From: Rosettibacter firmus
GTDB taxonomy: Bacteria; Bacteroidota; Ignavibacteria; Ignavibacteriales; Melioribacteraceae
Assembly (NCBI RefSeq): GCF_036860695.1
Contig: NZ_JAYKGJ010000001.1
Coordinates: 558,001 to 622,000 of the forward strand
Length of the DNA: 64,000 bases
Reading direction: 5' to 3'
The position numbers were made by a program, and so were the translations under genes. Below are positions 17,420 through 26,051 of the stretch, piece after piece; the first letter of the stretch is position 1; each line of letters begins with the position of its first letter. The notes under the pieces were generated by a model. It was not told where the DNA came from. It searched no databases and saw nothing but the letters and a program-made list of their open reading frames with translations.

Positions 17420-17448
17420 AACATTCTGCAAAGGTTTGCGGGAATGTT
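17420..17448 (+). promoter_or_regulatory. Nested palindrome in the leader of the lectin-like gene
   Basis: AACATTC (17420-17426) pairs with GAATGTT (17442-17448), and inside it GCAAA-GG-TTTGC forms a second inverted repeat (17428-17439). The inner part looks like a LacI/PurR-type operator (GCAAACGTTTGC) with one central change. It could be an operator or an RNA hairpin in the leader. Confidence 0.45.
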
Positions 17449-17488
17449 TGTGGAATTCAAAAAAATATCAATTAAAATGGAGGCACCC

Positions 17489-18556
17489 ATGAACTTATTT
17501 AAGTACTTACAATTTTTTATTCTTATTTTAATATCCACACAATTACTTGCTCAAAACTCAGTTAGAGAATCATTTACTTATCCAGTTGGGACTTACCTTG
17601 ACAACCAAGGTAAAGCTGAAGATGGATGGGGCGGTCCATGGGTTCTTTTTGATTCTTCATGGGCTTTAAACTATAATGTTTTTCTTGTAACTGATACAGG
17701 TTTTACTTATAACGACAAAATTAATTTCCCTATTTATAATACTGGACATCATATAAAAGGTGCAAATTCAACAGCATGGGGTTATCAAAGATATGGGAGA
17801 TATCTTGCACAAAGATGGCCACAAAAAGCAGGTGTAGTATACTGGATAAGTTGTGCTTACCAACTTGAAAGATTTACTGATAATGGTTGGGCATTAGTAA
17901 GTGTTTATGATAGTACAAAAGAATTAGCTGGTATTGGTCATGAATGGGGAAATGACTGGATAGGTATTGCAACTTATAACGATGAAGGTCATTCACCCTA
18001 TATGACAAAGGATGGACCACAATGGCTTGTTGCTCGTATGCAAATGTCAGGAGACTCCACAGCAAGAGTTCATTTATGGGTTAGTCCAGATCCGAATGGT
18101 GGAGAACCAGATACTAATATTGCAGATGCAAGAGGTAACTGGAAACTGCCAAATGGTTTCAACAGAATTGTTGTTCACTTTGGAGGCGAAGGTGTAGGAA
18201 TGACAATGGCTGTTGATGAAATTCGACTTGGAACATCATGGCAGGATGTCTCTTCTCCGATTACAAATATTGAAGAAAATCCATTTTTAAAACACACGTT
18301 TTCTCTGATGCAAAATTATCCCAATCCCTTTAACCCGAGCACAAAAATTTCATATTCGATTGATAAAAAATCTCACGTAAAATTAACTATTTATGATTTG
18401 CTTGGTAATAAAATTGCAGTCCTTGTAGATGCTGAAAAAAGTCCTGGTTTATATGTTGTATCTTTTAATGGCTCGGGCTTACCAAGTGGAACATATTTTT
18501 ATAGACTGGAAACAGAAAATCAATCAATTACACGAAAGATGATTTTACTGAAATAA
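17489..18556 (+). CDS. Exported lectin-like protein with C-terminal sorting domain
   Basis: The frame is open from 17444, but the ATG at 17489 is preceded by TGGAGG at the right distance and is followed directly by a clean signal peptide (about 21 residues, ending LLAQ), so I place the start there (355 residues). Residues ~25-260 look like a concanavalin/LamG-type beta-sandwich of the kind that ends VDEIRLGTSWQDV, often found on exported proteins of polysaccharide degraders. The C-terminus is the sorting domain (NYPNPFNPSTKISYSID ... KMILLK). No catalytic motif is visible; a surface glycan-binding role is inferred. A strong terminator follows at 18611. It is divergent from lacI. Confidence 0.8.
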   Translation: MNLFKYLQFFILILISTQLLAQNSVRESFTYPVGTYLDNQGKAEDGWGGPWVLFDSSWALNYNVFLVTDTGFTYNDKINFPIYNTGHHIKGANSTAWGYQRYGRYLAQRWPQKAGVVYWISCAYQLERFTDNGWALVSVYDSTKELAGIGHEWGNDWIGIATYNDEGHSPYMTKDGPQWLVARMQMSGDSTARVHLWVSPDPNGGEPDTNIADARGNWKLPNGFNRIVVHFGGEGVGMTMAVDEIRLGTSWQDVSSPITNIEENPFLKHTFSLMQNYPNPFNPSTKISYSIDKKSHVKLTIYDLLGNKIAVLVDAEKSPGLYVVSFNGSGLPSGTYFYRLETENQSITRKMILLK

Positions 18557-18577
18557 ATAAGCACAATTTTTATACAT

Positions 18578-18596
18578 CACAGACTAATAGTCTGTG
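18578..18596. repeat. Short palindrome downstream of the lectin-like gene
   Basis: CACAGACTAATAGTCTGTG is a near-perfect inverted repeat (9-bp arms) 21 bp after the stop codon and before the terminator. It has the look of a REP-like palindrome, but I see no second copy in this window. Confidence 0.5.
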
Positions 18597-18610
18597 CTAC
18601 ATTGATAAAT

Positions 18611-18651
18611 TCGCCGGAGCTAAATTCCTTTTATAACTCCGGCGATTTTTT
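18611..18651 (+). terminator. Intrinsic terminator of the lectin-like gene
   Basis: TCGCCGGAG (18611-18619) pairs perfectly with CTCCGGCGA (18637-18645), followed by six T residues on the plus strand. It is one of the few GC-rich hairpins in the region. Confidence 0.9.
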
Positions 18652-18837
18652 ATATATCAGAATATTCAAAATATCATTCATATAAATTAAAGTTCACTTT
18701 AATATATAATTACCAATTTGAAATTCTCAAAAGAACTATTATAACATTTCTTATCAATAACTTTATACAAATAACAAATATCACTCTTAAAAAAATTATC
18801 CTTCAATGATGAATTAAAATCTAATTGAAATAAAACC

Positions 18838-20124
18838 CTAATATTCAGCAATTATTATTGTATCAACAGGATCAATTTTTTCTTCTGGAATTTTTATTGC
18901 AATACCAAAAGAATCCTGTTTATAATTTAGTTTTGTTCCATCAAACAAATAAATATTTTTTATCTTCTTCCCAAAATCTGGTAGTAACAAGTTTTGATTT
19001 TCATAGTTCAGAATATGAATATAAACTTTAGAATCTTTCTGTGTTGTAACACCCCATGATTTTTGTGGTACAGGACCACCACGTGTTCCATAAATTGATT
19101 CTCCATATCTATTCAACCAATCACCAATTTCTTTTAATCGAGAGACAAATTCTGGTTGAATTTTTCCATTAGGCATTGGTCCAACGTTTAATAAAAAGTT
19201 TGCATTATTTCCTGCAGCTTTTACTAAATATTGTATTAGTTCTTTTACAGATTTAAAATTTTTATCAAGTAAATTAAAGCCCCATGAATTATTAATTGTT
19301 TCACAGGTCTCCAGTGGAAGTCTACCAATCTCAGCTTCACCACTAAAGCCAGAAGTATTTCTACCAGGCAAATCTTTTTCGAACATTTGAAAATCTTCTC
19401 CTTCAATTGGTGCAAGATGATGATTATTACCGATTAAACAAGCTGGTTGTAATTTATGAATTAATTCATATATCTCTTTTAATTTCCAGTCCGCATTCTT
19501 TTTATCCCATAGTCCATCAAACCAGATTCCTGCAACACTTCCATAATTAGTTAATAATTCTGTAAGCTGAGCTTTCATAAAATTTATATAATTATTCCAG
19601 TTGCCAGTATCCGGTCTACCACTATATTGTCCTGTCATTCCACGTGGGAAATAATCATCGTGATACCAATCAACCAGAGAATAATAAAAGAATAATTTGA
19701 TCCCTTGTTTTTCACATTCTTCTGCAAGTAATTTTATTATATCTTTTTTATATGGAGTTTTATCCACAATATTCCAGTCAGATTGTTTTGTATAAAACAT
19801 CGAAAATCCATCGTGATGTCTTGTAGTAATAGTAATATATTTCATTCCAGCATTCTTTGCTATTGAAACCCACTCTTGTGGATTAAATTCAACTGGATTA
19901 AAAAAACCAGCAAGACGTTCATAAGTTTTTTTATCAATTTTTTTCTGCTGCATAACCCATTCTCCATCTCCAAGTACACTATAAACTCCCCAATGAATAA
20001 ACATCCCAAATTTCGCATTCTGAAACCATTCTCGATTAGCTAAATTTTCTTCTGAAGGTCTATAATTTTGAGAATAAATAATTGAAACAACAAAAAACAA
20101 TAAAAACTTTAAAACTATTTTCAT
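18838..20124 (-). CDS. Exported GH29 alpha-L-fucosidase
   Basis: The protein (428 residues from the start used here) has the GH29 catalytic barrel: WFQNAKFGMFIHWGVYSV at the N-terminus, TTRHHDGFSMF, and the nucleophile region GIWFDGLWD, with D203 as the likely nucleophile. An ATG also exists at 20139, but the ATG at 20124 gives a normal signal peptide (MKIVLKFLLFFVV...) and has GGTGGG just upstream. The enzyme removes alpha-L-fucose from glycans such as xyloglucan side chains, or acts on related residues; the exact linkage is not readable. No sorting domain is present. It lies 120 bp after the uxuA gene on the same strand and may share its transcript. Confidence 0.92.
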   Translation of the reverse strand: MKIVLKFLLFFVVSIIYSQNYRPSEENLANREWFQNAKFGMFIHWGVYSVLGDGEWVMQQKKIDKKTYERLAGFFNPVEFNPQEWVSIAKNAGMKYITITTRHHDGFSMFYTKQSDWNIVDKTPYKKDIIKLLAEECEKQGIKLFFYYSLVDWYHDDYFPRGMTGQYSGRPDTGNWNNYINFMKAQLTELLTNYGSVAGIWFDGLWDKKNADWKLKEIYELIHKLQPACLIGNNHHLAPIEGEDFQMFEKDLPGRNTSGFSGEAEIGRLPLETCETINNSWGFNLLDKNFKSVKELIQYLVKAAGNNANFLLNVGPMPNGKIQPEFVSRLKEIGDWLNRYGESIYGTRGGPVPQKSWGVTTQKDSKVYIHILNYENQNLLLPDFGKKIKNIYLFDGTKLNYKQDSFGIAIKIPEEKIDPVDTIIIAEY

Positions 20125-20259
20125 TTTATAACCCACCATTTTTAATTGGTTATATGAAAATAAAAAAATAGTTAACCTAATTCATCTATTAAAAATAAAA
20201 AGGGATGGAATATTCAAAGAAGAAATGTTCATGAAAATTATTAAAGTGAACTTATAATT

Positions 20260-21453
20260 TTACTCAATTCCTAATGAATGAATAATTCCTAATTCAAGTC
20301 CACGAAGTTCAGCAAGTGCTCTCATTCTACCAAATAAAGAATAACCTGGATAAATTCCTTTTTTATTCATATCTGGTATCATCAATCTACCATGGTCTGG
20401 ACGCATGGGCATTCGAACATCTTTTCTTCCCTGTTGAATTCTTCTCTTTTGTTCAATTAAAAGTAATTTAATAACATTATAAAGATCAATGTCACCATTA
20501 AGATGATCTGCTTCCATAAAGTTGCCTTGAGAATCTCTAATAACATTACGCAGGTGAAGAAAATTAATTCTATCAGAAAAAGCATTTGCAATTTCAACAA
20601 CATTATTTTCATATCCAGCACCGAGCGATCCTGTACACAAAGTCAAACCATTATTATAAGAATTAACTGAACTCAAAATAATTTCAATATCTTCCTTTGT
20701 GCTAACAATTCTTGGTAAACCGAGTAATGAACGTGGTGGATCATCGGGATGAATTACCATAAAAACATTCGACTCTTCTGCAACAGGAATAACTTCATTT
20801 AAAAAATAGATCAGGTTATTTCTTAAATCATTTTTATTAATATCTTTATAATCTTCAAGTGATTTTTTGAATTCTTCCAGAGTATAAGTTTCCCATGAGC
20901 CAGGAAGTCCAAATAATATTGTATTAACTAATTTTTCTTTTTGAAAATCACTCAAGCTATTAAAATATTGTTTTGCTTCTTCAATTTGTTTTTCAGTATA
21001 ATCTTTTTCTGCATCTTTTCTTTTTAAAATAAATAAGTCGAATGCTGCAAATGCTTTTGTTTCAAATTTTGTTGTGATTGAACCATCATCAAAAACTGTT
21101 TCTAAATCTGTTCTCGACCAATCAAGTACTGGCATAAAATTATAACAAACTATATCAATGCCACATTTACTTAAGTTTCTAATTGTCTCTTTATAATTTT
21201 CTATATATAACTTATAGTTACCTTTTCTCTTTTTTATATCTTCGTGAACTGGAACACTTTCTACAACTGACCATTTTAATTTTTCTTCTTCTATCATTTT
21301 CTTTCTTTTAATAATTTCATCTACAGACCATACTTCTCCTATCGGAATATGATGTAATGCAGTAACAATTCCCTTAGCTCCAGTTTGTTTTATTTCTTTT
21401 AAAGAAAATGGATCGTTTGGTCCAAACCATCGCCATGTTTCTTCGAATGCCAT
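20260..21453 (-). CDS. uxuA: Mannonate dehydratase
   Basis: The 397-residue cytoplasmic enzyme converts D-mannonate to 2-keto-3-deoxygluconate in the glucuronate branch of hexuronate breakdown. The N-terminal ETWRWFGPNDPFSLKEIKQ, the central VIHPDDPPRSLLGLPRI, the FLHLRNV segment and the C-terminal MPMRPDHG are UxuA hallmarks and include the metal ligands. Its presence with GH115 connects removal of glucuronate side chains to central metabolism. The rest of the pathway (UxaC, UxuB, KDG kinase and aldolase) is not in the window. The gene is the upstream partner of the fucosidase on the minus strand and is divergent from the uppS operon. Confidence 0.96.
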   Translation of the reverse strand: MAFEETWRWFGPNDPFSLKEIKQTGAKGIVTALHHIPIGEVWSVDEIIKRKKMIEEEKLKWSVVESVPVHEDIKKRKGNYKLYIENYKETIRNLSKCGIDIVCYNFMPVLDWSRTDLETVFDDGSITTKFETKAFAAFDLFILKRKDAEKDYTEKQIEEAKQYFNSLSDFQKEKLVNTILFGLPGSWETYTLEEFKKSLEDYKDINKNDLRNNLIYFLNEVIPVAEESNVFMVIHPDDPPRSLLGLPRIVSTKEDIEIILSSVNSYNNGLTLCTGSLGAGYENNVVEIANAFSDRINFLHLRNVIRDSQGNFMEADHLNGDIDLYNVIKLLLIEQKRRIQQGRKDVRMPMRPDHGRLMIPDMNKKGIYPGYSLFGRMRALAELRGLELGIIHSLGIE

Positions 21454-21635
21454 AATTATATTCCTTTAAGTTTTTTATGTAATAACAGATTTACAAATTT
21501 ATAAATTCATTTTTTCTATTTCATTAAATCAAAAATTTTTATATAAATCATTCTACATGAATACATATTTTTAAAATGATGTTTGACACTCGCATTAAAT
21601 TCAATAAATTAACAGTAAACTTTCTTTCCAATTTC

Positions 21636-21664
21636 TTGACATTTACTGCATGGGGAAGTATTTT
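21636..21664 (+). promoter_or_regulatory. Sigma-70-like promoter for the uppS-bamA run
   Basis: TTGACA (21636-21641) and TATTTT (21659-21664) are spaced by exactly 17 bases, giving a predicted start about 20 nt before the TTG start codon of uppS. A second, weaker pair (TTGACA at 21583, TAAATT at 21605, spacing 16) lies upstream. Confidence 0.6.
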
Positions 21665-21690
21665 TTCAAGCCTAAAAAATAAAAGCAAAA

Positions 21691-22476
21691 TTGAAAGTAT
21701 TAACAGACAAAGAAAAGAAAGCCATTGAAGAGGTTAAAGCCAAAGGAAATATTCCGAATCATATTGCAATTATAATGGATGGAAATGGTAGATGGGCTAA
21801 AAAAAGAAATTTACCTCGAGTTGCCGGTCACAAACGTGGAGTTGAGACGGTTCGCTTAATTGTAGAATCTTGTGTTGCACTTGGAGTGAAAGTTTTAACT
21901 CTATATACATTTTCAACCGAAAACTGGAAACGTCCAAAAGAAGAAGTTTCTACTTTAATGAAACTTATTGTGAGAAGTCTAAAAAAAGAAACTGATGAAC
22001 TCAATAAAAATAATATTAAGTTAACAACAATTGGCGACAAAAATTCACTACCTGAAATAGTTCAAAAAGAACTCGATAGTGCAATTGCAAAAACTGCTAA
22101 TAATTCTAAGATGATTTTAAACTTAGCTCTAAGTTATGGTGGAAGATGGGAACTTGTTGAAGCAGTCAAAAATATAAGTGCACAGGTTCTAACTGGTAAA
22201 ATTTCTATTGATGCAATTAATGAAGAATTAATTTCAAATAATCTCACTACAGCTGGTTTACCTAATCCAGATTTATTGATAAGAAGTGGAGGTGAATTTA
22301 GAATTAGTAATTTTCTTTTATGGCAAATTGCATATTCAGAAATTTATGTAACAGATACTCTATGGCCAGATTTTAGATGTAAACAATTACTCGATGCAAT
22401 TAAAGATTATCAGAAAAGAGAACGAAGATTTGGTTTAGTAAGCGAACAACTATCAAAAAACTTTAAGAAAAATTAA
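21691..22476 (+). CDS. uppS: Isoprenyl transferase (undecaprenyl diphosphate synthase)
   Basis: The 261-residue cis-prenyltransferase makes the C55 lipid carrier for peptidoglycan and O-antigen by adding isopentenyl diphosphate units to farnesyl diphosphate. The catalytic motif HIAIIMDGNGRWAKKR, with the metal-binding Asp, is present, as is the C-terminal PDLLIRSGGEFRISNFLLWQ. The start codon is TTG at 21691 and no strong ribosome-binding site is visible; a promoter sits immediately upstream. The bamA gene starts 1 bp after the uppS stop, so the two are coupled. This uppS-bamA-skp-lpx order is a common envelope operon. Confidence 0.97.
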   Translation: MKVLTDKEKKAIEEVKAKGNIPNHIAIIMDGNGRWAKKRNLPRVAGHKRGVETVRLIVESCVALGVKVLTLYTFSTENWKRPKEEVSTLMKLIVRSLKKETDELNKNNIKLTTIGDKNSLPEIVQKELDSAIAKTANNSKMILNLALSYGGRWELVEAVKNISAQVLTGKISIDAINEELISNNLTTAGLPNPDLLIRSGGEFRISNFLLWQIAYSEIYVTDTLWPDFRCKQLLDAIKDYQKRERRFGLVSEQLSKNFKKN

Positions 22477-22477
22477 A

Positions 22478-24976
22478 ATGCAAAAACCTTCTTTAAAAAT
22501 TACTTTTATTTACTTTTTACTTATTTACTTTATAGCTTTATCAACTTCTACTTTTCCACAATTTCAAAAATCTACTTATAAAATTCTTGGAATTAATGTT
22601 ACTGGTAATAAAACTGCTGATGCTCAGACAATTATTGCAAACACAGGACTAAAAGTTGGTGACGAAATTTCAATACCAAGCGATCAAACAAACAATGCAA
22701 TTCAAAGATTGTGGAAACTTGGAATTTTTGAAGATATTCAGTTAATAATCGAAAAAAAAATTGATGATGGAATTTTTCTTCAAATAAAAATTAAAGAATA
22801 TCCCCGTCTCGAACAATTTGTTATTAAAGGAAATGACGAAGTAAGCACAGATAAAATCAATAAAGAAATTACTATTGTAAGGGGACAAACTCTCAAGCCA
22901 CAAGAAGTAGCAAGAATAATCCAGAAAATTAAAGATTTATATACCGAAGAAGGTTATCTCAATGCGAAAATCACACCTAAATATTATACATTTCTTAAAG
23001 CCGATACATCTGAAGACGAAATAACAGTTACATGGAGAAACGAAAAAGATTTTTCTGATGAATATCAAACAACTTATGAATTAAAAAAAGCAATATCATT
23101 TAGTTCAATTGAGAGAATTAAAGAAAGAGTTCTTGTAATTCTCGATATTCAAGAAGGTGAAGAAGTAAAAATCAGAAAAATCGAATTTAATGGTAATATT
23201 GCTTACGATGATGACGATCTCAAAAGTGAATTTAATGATACAAAAGAAAAAAAATGGTGGAAGTTCTGGTCGTCTGCTAACTTTAAAAAAGATAAATTCG
23301 AAAAAGATAAAGAACTTCTACAAAAATTTTATTTGAAAAACGGTTATAGAGATTTTGTAATTCTACGTGATACTTTGATCTATTCAGAAGATAAAAAATT
23401 TGTCGATTTAATTATTGATGTTTACGAAGGAAATCAATATAAAGTAAGAAATATCGTATGGGAAGGAAACACTGTTTATTCCGATGAAGTTCTTTCTGAA
23501 AGACTAAACTTCAAAAAAGGAGATATATATAACTACGAAAGATTTAATCAAAATCTTCATTATAACGAAAAACAATCCGATGTTTCTTCACTTTATCAAG
23601 ATAATGGATATCTGGCTTTTTCACTCGAAGCAAAAGAACAAAAAGTTTCAGATGACTCAATTGATATTATTATAAAAATAAACGAAGGAAATAGATTTAA
23701 AATTGGTAAAGTCGATATTCAGGGAAATACAAAAACCAAAGATAAAGTAATTAGAAGAGAATTATTTACTGTGCCTGGATATTATTTCAGTCGTGGATTG
23801 ATAATAAGAAGTTTACAACAACTTGCCAATCTCCAATATTTTAACTCGGAAAGTCTTTATAAATCTGGCATTGATTATAGACCTGTAAATGATAGTACAG
23901 TTAATTTAATATATAAAGTAGAAGAAAAATCGAGTGATTATTTAAACGCTTCGGTTGGATACAGTGGAGCATTTGGATTTAGTGGTGCAATTGGTTTTAC
24001 ATTAACAAATTTTTCAATTACTGAACCATTTCAAATGGGTGGTGGACAAATTCTAAATTTCAACTGGCAATTTGGAGTAGGAAATTATTATAGAACATTT
24101 TCACTTGGTTTTACCGAACCATGGTTAATGGATACTCCCACATCTATTGGATTCGATTTATTCGATACTCGACAACGATATGTTTATGATATGAGAAAAT
24201 CCGGTATTTCATTTAGACTTGGTCGAAGATTAACCTGGCCAGATGATTACTTTTATGTTCAGGGATCATTTAGATTTCAGTATAACGATATAATTGATGG
24301 TGGAGGATTTTACATAGAAGGACTTACAAGACAATACACAATTGGCACAGCTATTACAAGAACAGACATCGATAATCCAATATTCCCTTCTCGTGGTTCT
24401 AAATTTGCTTTTAATGCAGAATTTTCTGGTGGACCATTATTGCCAGGTAATGTAGATTATTATAAATTCGATTTAACAACTGACTGGTATAAGGCTTTAT
24501 TCAATACGAATAGAATTGTACTCTATGCAAATACCAATCTTGGTTATATTCATAATCTTGGTGATTTCAAAAAAATTGATCCATTCGATTTCTACTACAT
24601 GGGTGGAAATGGGATGATTATTGCTACAGTTCCTTTACGTGGTTATGAAGATAGAAGTTTAGGAATTGTTGATGCAGGTGGTAATGTTATTGGAAGTCGT
24701 GTTATGGTTAAATACACATTTGAATTAAGAGGAGCTTTAGCATTAGAACCAATTCCCATATATTTATTAGCATTTGCAGAAGCAGGTAATGTTTATTTTG
24801 ATATTAAACAGGCAAATTTCTTTGATTTAAAAAGATCAGTTGGTGTTGGTGCAAGAGTTTTAATTAATCCAATTGGATTACTTGGATTTGATTATGGATA
24901 CGGATTCGACCGTAAAAGTGTTGACGGAAAAGATCCACAATGGATATTCCATTTCCAGTTTGGAAAAGGTTTTTAA
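22478..24976 (+). CDS. bamA: Outer membrane protein assembly factor BamA
   Basis: The 832-residue Omp85 protein has a signal peptide (about 1-28), a series of POTRA repeats through about residue 460 (successive ...V.GN....... segments such as ILGINVTGNKT, RKIEFNGNIAYDD, RNIVWEGNTVYSD and GKVDIQGNTKTKD), and a C-terminal 16-strand barrel ending in the aromatic-terminated FHFQFGKGF. The barrel holds the conserved PLRGYEDR loop. BamA folds and inserts beta-barrel proteins in the outer membrane, and in this organism would also serve the large barrel protein encoded at 39294. It follows uppS by 1 bp and is followed by two Skp-like periplasmic chaperone genes, its natural partners. Confidence 0.97.
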   Translation: MQKPSLKITFIYFLLIYFIALSTSTFPQFQKSTYKILGINVTGNKTADAQTIIANTGLKVGDEISIPSDQTNNAIQRLWKLGIFEDIQLIIEKKIDDGIFLQIKIKEYPRLEQFVIKGNDEVSTDKINKEITIVRGQTLKPQEVARIIQKIKDLYTEEGYLNAKITPKYYTFLKADTSEDEITVTWRNEKDFSDEYQTTYELKKAISFSSIERIKERVLVILDIQEGEEVKIRKIEFNGNIAYDDDDLKSEFNDTKEKKWWKFWSSANFKKDKFEKDKELLQKFYLKNGYRDFVILRDTLIYSEDKKFVDLIIDVYEGNQYKVRNIVWEGNTVYSDEVLSERLNFKKGDIYNYERFNQNLHYNEKQSDVSSLYQDNGYLAFSLEAKEQKVSDDSIDIIIKINEGNRFKIGKVDIQGNTKTKDKVIRRELFTVPGYYFSRGLIIRSLQQLANLQYFNSESLYKSGIDYRPVNDSTVNLIYKVEEKSSDYLNASVGYSGAFGFSGAIGFTLTNFSITEPFQMGGGQILNFNWQFGVGNYYRTFSLGFTEPWLMDTPTSIGFDLFDTRQRYVYDMRKSGISFRLGRRLTWPDDYFYVQGSFRFQYNDIIDGGGFYIEGLTRQYTIGTAITRTDIDNPIFPSRGSKFAFNAEFSGGPLLPGNVDYYKFDLTTDWYKALFNTNRIVLYANTNLGYIHNLGDFKKIDPFDFYYMGGNGMIIATVPLRGYEDRSLGIVDAGGNVIGSRVMVKYTFELRGALALEPIPIYLLAFAEAGNVYFDIKQANFFDLKRSVGVGARVLINPIGLLGFDYGYGFDRKSVDGKDPQWIFHFQFGKGF

Positions 24977-24999
24977 CTTAAATTAATAAAGAGGTTAAC

Positions 25000-25530
25000 G
25001 TGAAAAAAGTAATAATATTATCTGTTTTCTTGACTGCAACAGTCTTTGCTCAAACTCAACAAACAAATCCATTAAAAATAGGTTATGTTGATTCAGAAAT
25101 TATTTTAGCACAATATCCAGAAGCTATTAAAGCTAAAAGTGACCTTGAAGCAATGGTATCAAAATGGAGAAAAGAAGCCGATAGTATGGCAGCAGATTTA
25201 CAGAATGCTTATGCCGAATATCAAAAACAAGCTCAAACTATGACTCAGGAAAAACAACGTGAAGCACAACAAAAAATAATTGAGAAAGAACAAAAATTAC
25301 AGCAATATAGAGAACAAAAATTCGCTCAACCAAATGGGGAATATTTTGTAAAACAGGAACAATTAATGACTCCAGTTAAACAAAAAATATTCAAAGCAAT
25401 TGAAGATATAGCAAAAGAAGAAGGAATGAACTTTGTGCTCGACAAAGCTGGTGATGTTGTTGTACTTTATGCCGATCCATCTTTTGATATAACATTCAAA
25501 GTACTTGATCGTCTTAAAAGAGGAAAATAA
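25000..25530 (+). CDS. OmpH/Skp-family periplasmic chaperone (copy 1)
   Basis: The 176-residue protein has a signal peptide (about 1-17, ending VFAQ) and then the Skp/OmpH pattern: an initial beta strand (KIGYVDSEIILAQYPEA), a long charged helical hairpin rich in Q, E and K (about residues 45-130), and a closing beta strand (FVLDKAGDVVVLYADP). Skp trimers hold unfolded outer membrane proteins in the periplasm and deliver them to BamA. It lies 23 bp after bamA and 14 bp before a second, shorter homologue. The ribosome-binding site is AGAGG. Confidence 0.94.
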   Translation: MKKVIILSVFLTATVFAQTQQTNPLKIGYVDSEIILAQYPEAIKAKSDLEAMVSKWRKEADSMAADLQNAYAEYQKQAQTMTQEKQREAQQKIIEKEQKLQQYREQKFAQPNGEYFVKQEQLMTPVKQKIFKAIEDIAKEEGMNFVLDKAGDVVVLYADPSFDITFKVLDRLKRGK

Positions 25531-25544
25531 AACGGAATTTAAAA

Positions 25545-26045
25545 ATGAAAAAACTCATATTAATAGGCTTTCTTCTTACAACAGTTTCTTTTGCTCAATT
25601 AAAGATTGGTTATGTGGATAGCGATGCAATTATGAAACAGCTTCCTGAATATCAGGATGCACAAAAAAAATTAGATGCTATGATTAAAGAATGGCAGGAA
25701 GAATTAAGTAAATTAGAAAAAGACTGGAAAGCCAAGTATGATGATTATGAAAAAAGAAAATTAATCTTAAGTGAACAAAGACGTGTCGAAATTGAAAAGG
25801 AACTCGTTCAACTCGAAGATCAGATATCAAAATTCAGACAGGAAAAATTTGGTGTAAGAGGAGAATTATTTCAAAAACAGGAAGAATTAAATAAACCGAT
25901 TCTCAATAGAATCTTTAATGCAATTCAGGAAGTTGCAAAAGAAAATAATTATGATTTTATTTTTGATAGAAGTGGTGATATTATGTTTCTCTATGCAAAA
26001 GAAGAATATGATGTCACAAATTTAGTTTTAGAAAAATTAAAGTGA
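25545..26045 (+). CDS. OmpH/Skp-family periplasmic chaperone (copy 2)
   Basis: The 166-residue protein is a second Skp/OmpH protein with a signal peptide (about 1-17, ending SFAQ), the opening strand LKIGYVDSDAIMKQLPEYQD, a coiled-coil arm (about 40-115) and the closing strand FIFDRSGDIMFLYAKEEYD. It is clearly similar to the preceding gene product and probably arose by tandem duplication. Such pairs are common in the Bacteroidota/Chlorobi group. It is 6 bp from lpxD, which continues the operon. Confidence 0.94.
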   Translation: MKKLILIGFLLTTVSFAQLKIGYVDSDAIMKQLPEYQDAQKKLDAMIKEWQEELSKLEKDWKAKYDDYEKRKLILSEQRRVEIEKELVQLEDQISKFRQEKFGVRGELFQKQEELNKPILNRIFNAIQEVAKENNYDFIFDRSGDIMFLYAKEEYDVTNLVLEKLK

Positions 26046-26051
26046 GTTTCT

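Larger units (their letters stand above)
16828..17488. other. 661-bp divergent intergenic region
   Basis: This very AT-rich region separates lacI (minus) from the lectin-like gene (plus). Near lacI it holds an AATTGTACAATT palindrome (16846-16857) and a LacI-type operator. Near the other end it holds a plus-strand promoter and a nested palindrome (17420-17448). In the middle, roughly 16880-17370, I see no gene, hairpin or repeat that I can support. Confidence 0.7.
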
